Of a stretch of 10,445 nt of DNA, positions 4,955-10,445 are shown piece after piece. Position 1 is the stretch's first letter. The number at the start of each line of letters is the position of its first letter. Source of the stretch: Ruminococcaceae bacterium UBA3329 (GTDB taxonomy: Bacteria; Bacillota; Clostridia; Oscillospirales; Acutalibacteraceae). The translations under genes and the position numbers were made by a program. The notes beneath the pieces are model-generated. The model was not told the DNA's origin and made no database searches. It worked only from the letters and a program-made list of their open reading frames with translations. The stretch spans positions 1,679 to 12,123 of the forward strand of contig DERX01000088.1 of assembly GCA_002361875.1 (NCBI GenBank), read 5' to 3'.

Positions 4955-6709
4955 TTATCTTGAAAGTATATCCGAAATATCGGGAAGATTACCAAACAAT
5001 CTGCCGCCAAAAGCCCTTGTCCCGGATTCAGATTCTGCTTCAGATTCAGGCTCGACTTCAAAGCCTGTATCGTTTTCCGTGTCGGGTACAGTTTCAGGCG
5101 GTTTACCGTAAATGTGAATACAAACAGTAGAGCCTTTTTCAACACTTTCTCCCGCTCCGGGCGTTATTTGACAAACACGGTCAGCATCATGTGTACCATC
5201 GTTTTCGTCCTCAATTACCGAGACCTCAAATCCTGCATTTTCAAGAGCACTTTTTGCATTGTCAATCTGAAAATCCATTACATTCGGAATTGCAACATAT
5301 TCTTTACCAAGACTAACCGTTAAAACGAGCTCCGTTCCGTATGTAACTTCTTTACCGGGAGCAATGCTTTGCTCAATAATATAGTCTTTCGGAACATCTT
5401 TGCTGTATTCTTCTTTAATTGTAATATTGAACCGTTTTTGCTGACTGTTAAGAATTTGATTATAGGATAGATTTTGAGCTGCCGTTCCGTAACGGAAATC
5501 CTCAACCACAAATGTTTTAACCTCTTCTACAGTATCGCTGTCAGTAATTGCGTCATCTTTCGGCGCTATGAAACGGTCATAAGCCAAATAACCGCCAAAC
5601 ACCAAAAGCCCCGTTATTAAAATAATCAAGAATGTAACCAACACTGTTTTTACGGCAGATGATTCCTGCTCCTCCGGATGTTTTGGTTCAGCTACAGGTG
5701 CAGGAGCTTTAGGAGAAACGCTTGCTCCCGAAAATGACGAGACAACATTAGAGGGCGTAGCCGAAAGCTCTTCACGGAGTGTTTCAGCGTCCAGGGTACG
5801 CTCATTTGGCTCAATCTGTAAACCGTTCATAAGTGCATTTATAACATAAATCGGAATTATTTCCGCATAGCGTGCAGGAATAATAAGCTGATCGTTAACC
5901 GAGCGTGAAACCGCATCCTGCGGAACGGCGCCCACAAGAGAACGGTAAATTACCGCTGAAAAAGAATATATATCCGACCAAATACCGAAGCTGTAGTTAT
6001 TGCTGTACTGCTCAATGGGAGTGTATCCGTCAAAAAATTCAGGAATTAAATCACTGCCGTATAAATGAGCCTCGTTAATCGAAAAGCCTGTCAAATGAAG
6101 CTTTCCGTCACGGCCGATAAGTAAATTACCGGGGTTTATTCCGCCGTGAATTACACCTGCATCGTGAATACTTGAAAGTGCTGAAAGAACAGGCATAAAC
6201 AGCACCTTCGCCTTGCTCCAATTAAGATATCCTGTTTGGCTTTTAAGTAAAAATTCACGTAAGCTGATGCTTTCAATGTACTCTGAAATTGCATAAGCCG
6301 TATTATTGCTTTCTATTATATCGACAACGGGGACAAGCGCTGAAAGCCCTCTGAGCCTTGCAAGCCTGCGCCACATATCAAGAAATTTTCCGAGATATTT
6401 TTCAAACAGCTCTTCATAGCCGTTCTTAATACACAAAATTTTTCCGTCATCACCCCTGTCAGCAAACTGTTCGGGCAAAAATTCCCGTACAGTAACAGGC
6501 GTTTTGCGAACTGAGTCGAAGCCAATATATGTTGCGCCCTCAGAATTTGCGTTCATCATCTTACCTATAATATATCTGTCTCCGATTTGACTTTTAAGCG
6601 GAAGATAAGGTGAAATCTGCGGTGTGTTTACATAAAATCCGCAGTTTGGGCATTTGTCTTCTCCGTAAAGCTCATTCATACAGCCCATACAAAGATTATC
6701 AATGTTCAT
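4955..6709 (-). CDS. Membrane-anchored zinc-ribbon / pseudokinase / PASTA protein
   Basis: A 584-residue protein. Residues 1-25 hold a zinc ribbon (Cys7, Cys10, Cys20, Cys23). Residues about 41-318 are a Hanks-type kinase fold, 353-378 a single membrane helix, and about 398-468 and 470-535 two PASTA repeats predicted outside the cell. An acidic Glu/Ser tail (about 550-562) follows. The kinase fold is recognisable from VTVREFLPEQF, YAISEYIESISLREFL, GYTPIEQY and SDIYSFSAVIY, but its catalytic residues appear lost. The VAIK lysine is Arg75. The alpha-C Glu aligns with Met112. HRDxxPxN is HGGINPGN (188-195), without the catalytic Asp. DFG is TGF (207-209). It is therefore probably a pseudokinase that binds a partner or ligand rather than phosphorylating. 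PASTA repeats in relatives such as PrkC/StkP sense muropeptides or beta-lactams. Cys513 and Cys530 in PASTA 2 might pair. AAAGGGG (6717-6723) fixes the ATG. No PP2C phosphatase neighbour is seen. Confidence 0.9.
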   Translation of the reverse strand: MNIDNLCMGCMNELYGEDKCPNCGFYVNTPQISPYLPLKSQIGDRYIIGKMMNANSEGATYIGFDSVRKTPVTVREFLPEQFADRGDDGKILCIKNGYEELFEKYLGKFLDMWRRLARLRGLSALVPVVDIIESNNTAYAISEYIESISLREFLLKSQTGYLNWSKAKVLFMPVLSALSSIHDAGVIHGGINPGNLLIGRDGKLHLTGFSINEAHLYGSDLIPEFFDGYTPIEQYSNNYSFGIWSDIYSFSAVIYRSLVGAVPQDAVSRSVNDQLIIPARYAEIIPIYVINALMNGLQIEPNERTLDAETLREELSATPSNVVSSFSGASVSPKAPAPVAEPKHPEEQESSAVKTVLVTFLIILITGLLVFGGYLAYDRFIAPKDDAITDSDTVEEVKTFVVEDFRYGTAAQNLSYNQILNSQQKRFNITIKEEYSKDVPKDYIIEQSIAPGKEVTYGTELVLTVSLGKEYVAIPNVMDFQIDNAKSALENAGFEVSVIEDENDGTHDADRVCQITPGAGESVEKGSTVCIHIYGKPPETVPDTENDTGFEVEPESEAESESGTRAFGGRLFGNLPDISDILSR

Positions 6710-6744
6710 ATGTTGTCCCCTTTGCTGTATTTTCTCTATTAAGA

Positions 6745-6773
6745 ATAATATATCAAAGTATATCCATTGTCAA
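6745..6773 (-). promoter_or_regulatory. Sigma-A promoter of the pseudokinase gene
   Basis: Read on the minus strand, TTGACA (6773-6768) is followed after exactly 17 nt by TATTAT (6750-6745). The transcript would start around 6738, about 30 nt before the ATG. The -35 box lies inside a perfect dyad (6767-6780). The promoter falls in the 76-nt gap after the flavoprotein operon, where no terminator is seen, so read-through from that operon is also possible. Confidence 0.72.
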
Positions 6774-6780
6774 ATGACAA
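6767..6780. promoter_or_regulatory. Possible operator dyad over the -35 box
   Basis: TTGTCA (6767-6772), AA, TGACAA (6775-6780) form a perfect 6-bp inverted repeat covering the -35 box of the pseudokinase promoter. No T-run follows, so it is not a terminator. A repressor site is a reasonable inference; chance from a duplicated -35-like hexamer is also possible. Confidence 0.35.
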
Positions 6781-6785
6781 AATAG

Positions 6786-8381
6786 TTACGATTCGTTATT
6801 AAGCACAGCTTCGGCGCACTTTACGCCGTCAACCGCCGCAGAAACTATTCCGCCGGCATATCCTGCGCCCTCGCCTGAAGGAAAAAGGCCCCGTATATTC
6901 GTTTGATAAAACTCGTCGCGAAGTATGCGGACGGGTGACGAGCTTCTCGTTTCGGGAGCGGTTAAAACAGCATCCTTCATTGCAAAGCCCTCTATTTTTC
7001 TGTCCATTTGCCGAAGTGCGTCACGCATTGTGTCAGTAACCTTTTTAGGTAAGCATTTGCCGATATCGCCCATGGTGACGCCTGTTGTAAATGACGGTTT
7101 AACAGCACCGAGTTTAGCCGACGCTCTGCCGTCAAGAAAATCTCCGACTAACTGTGCAGGTGCGCTGTAATCCTCACCGCCGAGCAAATAAGCCTTCTTT
7201 TCAATCTCATGCTGTAAATCAAAGCCTGACAAAACAGAGCTGTCGGGAAAGTCTTCAGGCTCAATTCCCACAAGTATTGCCGCATTTGCATTCTCTTTAT
7301 CTCTTGCGTATTCGCTCATACCGTTTGTTACAATTTCGCCTTTTGCTGAAGACGCACAAACGACCGTTCCGCCCGGGCACATACAAAATGTGTAAGCGCC
7401 TCTGCCGTGGGGCGGGTGGCAAGCCATTTTATAATCAGCGGCAGGCAGTAAGGGGTGTCCGTTAGCCTTGCCGTACTGCCGTTCGTTTATAAATTCCTGC
7501 GGATGCTCAATTCTTGCCCCCACTGAAAACGGTTTTTGCATCATATTTATTCCGTGGGACAGAAGCATTTCGACTGTGTCCCTCGCACTGTGACCTATCG
7601 ACACTATTAAAGCATCCGTTTCTATATCGGTCTGCCTGCCGTTTTTGTCTGTCAGTGTTACGCCCTGAACAAATCCGTTCGCAACGATAATATCGGAAAG
7701 CTCGGTTTCAAAATATATCTTTCCGCCCAAAGACAAAATTTCTTCACGGATATTTTTAACCACATTTTTAAGATTGTCTGTGCCGATATGCGGCTTTGCA
7801 TTCACTAAAATATCCTCAGGTGCGCCGTGTTTAACAAATTCCTCAAAAACAAATCTGCATCGGCTGTCTTTTATGCCGGTTGTCAGCTTGCCGTCGGAAA
7901 AAGTACCGGCACCCCCTTCGCCGTACTGAATGTTTGAACGCTCATTAAGGATTCGGTTATTCCAGAAGTTCAATACATCGCCCGTTCGGGTGTCAATGTC
8001 CGTTCCGCGCTCCACAACAATCGGGTTACAGCCGCTCCTTGCCAAAATAAGCGCCGCAAACATTCCCGCAGGGCCGAAGCCTGCAATTACAGGGCGGTAT
8101 TTATTGCTCCGCCTGTTTTCGGGAAGAGTGTAAGAATATTTTTCACATTTTACGATTTTGGGACTGTTAAGTCGCTCACAAAGTGAAGCTTCATCGCCGT
8201 CCACCGTTACATCTAAAGTATATACAAACTGTACTTCGTCACGGCGGCAGTCAATACTGCGCCTGTAAATTTCAGCACTTATAATATCTTCTCTCTTGAT
8301 TTTGAGCGTACTGGCAGCAGATTCGCAAATATCCTCAAAACTGCTGTCAAGGCTCATTTTAATATCACTGATTCTAAGCAT
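6786..8381 (-). CDS. COG2509-type FAD-dependent oxidoreductase
   Basis: A 531-residue soluble flavoprotein of the uncharacterised FAD-dependent dehydrogenase family (COG2509). The first 95 residues form the small N-terminal domain typical of the family, which precedes the Rossmann fold. The dinucleotide motif GFGPAGMFAA (101-110) follows, with Glu124 in VVERG as likely ribose binder. The signature YGEGGAGTFSDGKLTTGIKD region comes next. The C-terminal FAD motif is GEGAGYAGGI (503-512). Length is normal for the family (about 520-540). Its physiological substrate is unknown. It is the last gene of a four-gene operon, and its ATG overlaps the upstream flavoprotein gene by 8 nt, pointing to coupled translation. 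Confidence 0.9.
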   Translation of the reverse strand: MLRISDIKMSLDSSFEDICESAASTLKIKREDIISAEIYRRSIDCRRDEVQFVYTLDVTVDGDEASLCERLNSPKIVKCEKYSYTLPENRRSNKYRPVIAGFGPAGMFAALILARSGCNPIVVERGTDIDTRTGDVLNFWNNRILNERSNIQYGEGGAGTFSDGKLTTGIKDSRCRFVFEEFVKHGAPEDILVNAKPHIGTDNLKNVVKNIREEILSLGGKIYFETELSDIIVANGFVQGVTLTDKNGRQTDIETDALIVSIGHSARDTVEMLLSHGINMMQKPFSVGARIEHPQEFINERQYGKANGHPLLPAADYKMACHPPHGRGAYTFCMCPGGTVVCASSAKGEIVTNGMSEYARDKENANAAILVGIEPEDFPDSSVLSGFDLQHEIEKKAYLLGGEDYSAPAQLVGDFLDGRASAKLGAVKPSFTTGVTMGDIGKCLPKKVTDTMRDALRQMDRKIEGFAMKDAVLTAPETRSSSPVRILRDEFYQTNIRGLFPSGEGAGYAGGIVSAAVDGVKCAEAVLNNES

Positions 8382-9627
8382 TGTTACTGTTTATCCTTTC
8401 CGCAATGCTTTTGCCTGCCGTTCTGCCTGAACTCCACGCCCACTGAAGATTATAACCGCCGCAGTCGCCGTCAACATCCAACGCCTCGCCGCAGCAGTAA
8501 ACGCCTTTTGTTAGCTTTGACTCCATTGTTTCAGGGTCAAATTCCGAGCATTTTACTCCGCCTGCCGTAACCTGCGCATATTCAAAGCTGCGTGAATTTT
8601 TCACATTTATTTTCCAGCATTTCAATATTTTGCAAAGAGCGTTTATTTCACCGTCGTTTAATGTATTTACTCTTCTGTTCACGGCAATATTACATTCCTT
8701 CATCACCGTTATGCAAAGCTGTTTGTTAATTATTCCGCTGAGCATATTTTCGCAAAGTCCCGTGTCCTTTTCACGCCTTGAAACAAGGTATTCATAAAGC
8801 TTTTCCTCTGAAAAATCGGGAACTAAATCAAGGTAAATTTGAATATTATTTGACGGTGACATTGAAACAAAACGGGAAAGCTGCATAATCGGAATACCCG
8901 AAAGTCCGTAATCCGTAAACTGAACCTCGCCGAAATTTTTATATTCCGGTTTCCCGTCAATTATGAGTTCTTCTCCGCAAATTGAGCGAACGCCCTTAAG
9001 TGACTTTGTAAAATCGGAACAGTTAAGGGAAACGAGTGCAGGTGCTATGGGCGTTACAGTGTGTCCGAGCATTTTTAAAAGGTCGTAGCTGTCGCCGTCC
9101 GTACCGTGAATTTTTGCCGCCTTTCCGCCTGCCGCAACAATTACATAATCAAATCGGTCACGGTTGTTTATAACTATTTTCCTTGAAAAAGCCGTAACCG
9201 CCTCTTTTATGTGAACCGCTCTGTAATCGCAGACAAATTTAATACCGAGCCTTTCACATTCAAAGCGAAGTGCGTCAAGCACCGACGACGCCTGATTTGA
9301 AAGAGGGTAAACCCTGCCGTCCTCTTCGGTTCGTGTATAAAGACCTAAAGAATTGAAAAATTCTATATTGCTTTCGGGAGTAAATTTATTCAGAGCTGTT
9401 TTTGCAAATTCAGTGTCCCCTCTGTACCCCGAGCGGGCGGCGTTCATATTCGTAATATTGCACCTGCCGTTGCCCGTAACAAGAAGCTTTTTGCCGACTC
9501 TCGTCATTTTTTCAAAAACCGTGACCTCAACGCTTTGGCTGTCGGCCACATTATTCATAAGTTCAATTGCGGCGCACATTCCCGAAGCACCGCCGCCGAT
9601 AACCCCTACCTTCGTCACTTTTCTCAC
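8374..9627 (-). CDS. HI0933-family FAD-dependent flavoprotein (COG2081)
   Basis: A 417-residue member of the HI0933/YhiN-like flavoprotein family, often labelled aminoacetone oxidase family; the true substrate is unresolved. The N-terminal FAD motif GVIGGGASGMCAA (8-20) is followed by Glu39 at the end of strand 2. The family signature GKKLLVTGNGRCNITN (45-60) and the C-terminal block GEALDVDGDCGGYNLQWA (380-397) are intact. The length is typical (about 400-420). GTG at 9627 is chosen because it overlaps the TGA of the regulator upstream as GTGA, a common coupling arrangement. A second GTG three codons later, farther from AAAGG, is an alternative. The neighbouring flavoprotein and metalloregulator suggest a redox or metal-linked role, which is inference. 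Confidence 0.92.
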   Translation of the reverse strand: MRKVTKVGVIGGGASGMCAAIELMNNVADSQSVEVTVFEKMTRVGKKLLVTGNGRCNITNMNAARSGYRGDTEFAKTALNKFTPESNIEFFNSLGLYTRTEEDGRVYPLSNQASSVLDALRFECERLGIKFVCDYRAVHIKEAVTAFSRKIVINNRDRFDYVIVAAGGKAAKIHGTDGDSYDLLKMLGHTVTPIAPALVSLNCSDFTKSLKGVRSICGEELIIDGKPEYKNFGEVQFTDYGLSGIPIMQLSRFVSMSPSNNIQIYLDLVPDFSEEKLYEYLVSRREKDTGLCENMLSGIINKQLCITVMKECNIAVNRRVNTLNDGEINALCKILKCWKINVKNSRSFEYAQVTAGGVKCSEFDPETMESKLTKGVYCCGEALDVDGDCGGYNLQWAWSSGRTAGKSIAERINSNNA

Positions 9628-10001
9628 TGCCTTTCAAGGTAATTGTAAAGCTTTTCAATAGTTTCCGCACTCATTACATGCTCCATTTTGCACGCATCCT
9701 CCTCGGCGGTTTTTTCATTCACTCCCAGTGTTCCGTTAAGAAAATGCTTTAAGAGCTTGTGCCTGTGCAAAACACTTTCAGCGTATGTTTCGCCCTCGGG
9801 TGTCAGCGTTATTGCGCCGTAGGCTTCGTGCTTTAAAAATCCGTTTTGTGTGAGTGTATTTACCGCTCTGTTTGCACTGGGCTTTGAAACGCCGAGCATT
9901 GCGGCAATGTCGGTAAGGCGAACCTCACTGTTACTGCCCGAAAGCACAAAAACTGCCTCAAGATAATCTTCTAAAGACGCGGTCATATTTAATTCAGCCA
10001 T
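9624..10001 (-). CDS. DtxR/MntR-family metal-dependent transcriptional regulator
   Basis: A 125-residue regulator made of a winged-helix DNA-binding domain (about 8-70) and a dimerisation/metal-binding domain (about 71-125). It has no C-terminal SH3-like domain, as in MntR. The recognition region is LTDIAAMLGVSKPSANRAV (29-47). By alignment with B. subtilis MntR, metal ligands would be Asp12, Glu15, His81, Cys104, Glu107 and His108. The Cys stands where MntR has Glu99 and where DtxR has Cys102, in a DtxR-like EDACKMEHVMS segment. Asp12 is MntR-like. Mn or Fe response therefore cannot be assigned. The gene starts 1 nt after the XRE regulator gene stops and its stop overlaps the flavoprotein start. 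It probably controls metal uptake genes elsewhere, this operon, or both; no DtxR box was recognised here. Confidence 0.92.
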   Translation of the reverse strand: MAELNMTASLEDYLEAVFVLSGSNSEVRLTDIAAMLGVSKPSANRAVNTLTQNGFLKHEAYGAITLTPEGETYAESVLHRHKLLKHFLNGTLGVNEKTAEEDACKMEHVMSAETIEKLYNYLERQ

Positions 10002-10002
10002 T

Positions 10003-10365
10003 TTATTTTTCCCCGTTATTGTTTATTTCATCAGCCGCAGCCATTAGCTCTGCCTTTTTGCTGTCATTCATTATTCTGTATTTCACAATCAATGCCAGCT
10101 CGTCCTTTGCAAGATCTGAAAGATATATTGATTTTTTACCGTAATGCTCGCTGTCATTCAGTGTTTCATCAATAGTATTAAAAAACGCATTTATAGAAAT
10201 ATTATAAAAATTCGCAAGTTTTTCAAGCATCTCGGTACTCATTTTTCGCCTGCCGATTTCATATCCGCAGTAAGCAGAACGAGTTATACCGAGAGCAGAT
10301 GCCACCTGCTCCTGAGTAAGATTATTTTCGATTCTTATTATTCTAAGCTTAACAAACTTTTCCAT
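10003..10365 (-). CDS. XRE-family helix-turn-helix regulator
   Basis: A 120-residue Cro/CI-type protein with the helix-turn-helix at about 17-36 (LTQEQVASALGITRSAYCGY) and the conserved EIGRRKMSTEMLEKLANFY segment after it. The C-terminal 50 residues are mostly helical, charged and not recognised as a known domain; they may mediate dimerisation. GGAGGG (10370-10375) lies 4 nt before the ATG. It heads the operon with the metalloregulator and two flavoproteins. As the first gene behind the promoter it is a candidate autorepressor. Small XRE regulators are also common on mobile elements, but no mobility gene is in view. Confidence 0.9.
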   Translation of the reverse strand: MEKFVKLRIIRIENNLTQEQVASALGITRSAYCGYEIGRRKMSTEMLEKLANFYNISINAFFNTIDETLNDSEHYGKKSIYLSDLAKDELALIVKYRIMNDSKKAELMAAADEINNNGEK

Positions 10366-10397
10366 AATTCCCTCCGAAAATTATTATAATTATTTAT

Positions 10398-10426
10398 ATT
10401 ATAAACTAACTTGTGACAAAATGCAA
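10398..10426 (-). promoter_or_regulatory. Sigma-A promoter of the XRE-DtxR-flavoprotein operon
   Basis: On the minus strand TTGCAT (10426-10421), a 17-nt spacer and a perfect TATAAT (10403-10398) precede the first gene by 32 nt. The spacer holds the small palindrome TTGTGACAA (10411-10419) just after the -35 box, a possible operator for the XRE protein. The DNA between -10 and ribosome binding site is almost pure A/T. Confidence 0.72.
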
Positions 10427-10445
10427 CCTTGAAAGAAAGAATATA

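Noticed and set aside
5028..5060. Imperfect direct repeats of GATTC/TCAGA
   Set aside because: They are explained by repeated Glu and Ser codons in the acidic C-terminal tail of the PASTA protein; not a DNA-level repeat element.
4875..5111. Plus-strand open frame of 78 codons rich in Ser and Asp
   Set aside because: It lies mostly opposite the acidic tail of the pseudokinase gene. Its composition mirrors that coding repeat, and it has no ribosome binding site.
7154..7465. Plus-strand open frame of 103 codons, and similar frames opposite other genes
   Set aside because: They lie wholly within well-supported minus-strand genes, have no domain-like sequence and lack ribosome binding sites.
10379..10404. 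Nearly pure A/T stretch resembling an origin or attachment site
   Set aside because: It is the -10 region and leader of the XRE operon promoter. There are no DnaA boxes, iterons or integrase gene nearby.
1..10445. tRNA, rRNA, riboswitch, CRISPR array, transposase or phage genes
   Set aside because: I looked on both strands and saw no supporting sequence. Spacers are short and none has a recognisable riboswitch core or regular repeat-spacer pattern.

Overview
The window looks like a chromosomal segment of a low-to-moderate-GC, spore-forming member of the Clostridia, plausibly a gut Oscillospirales- or Lachnospirales-type bacterium. The evidence is an intact spoIIAA-spoIIAB-sigF sporulation operon, strong AGGAGG-type ribosome binding sites, GTG starts, a membrane-anchored PASTA kinase-like protein with an N-terminal zinc ribbon, and a LacZ-type GH2 enzyme. 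The order-level placement is inference. No tRNA, rRNA, CRISPR array, insertion sequence or prophage gene is visible.

Layout, plus strand: (1) 2-1795, the C-terminal 597 residues of a GH2 beta-galactosidase cut by the window edge, closed by a clear terminator at 1811-1845. (2) 1923-2250, a decayed Cu/Zn superoxide dismutase gene, whose two ends are joined by a frame-shifting internal deletion that removed most metal ligands. (3) 3355-4749, the sporulation operon: an anti-anti-sigma factor, an anti-sigma kinase and sigma F, with overlapping genes. Downstream lie several short palindromes and a terminator (about 4783-4860).

Layout, minus strand: (4) 3234-2440, an alpha/beta hydrolase divergent from spoIIA. 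(5) 6709-4955, a zinc-ribbon/kinase-fold/TM/2xPASTA protein with its own good promoter, in which every canonical catalytic residue of the kinase fold appears replaced, so it reads as a pseudokinase. (6) 10365-6786, a tight four-gene operon: XRE-type regulator, short DtxR/MntR-type metalloregulator, HI0933-family flavoprotein and COG2509-family flavoprotein. Its genes are 1 nt apart or overlap by 4-8 nt, behind a TTGCAT-17-TATAAT promoter.

Functionally, the sporulation genes form the classic partner-switching module for forespore-specific sigma F. The XRE/DtxR/flavoprotein operon suggests metal- or redox-responsive control of two poorly characterised FAD enzymes. Most of the window is ordinary chromosomal content. 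The items best worth a second look are the PASTA pseudokinase, the broken SOD, the short sigma F without region 1.2, the mixed metal-ligand set of the DtxR-family protein, and a possible orphan small transcript at 2268-2425.
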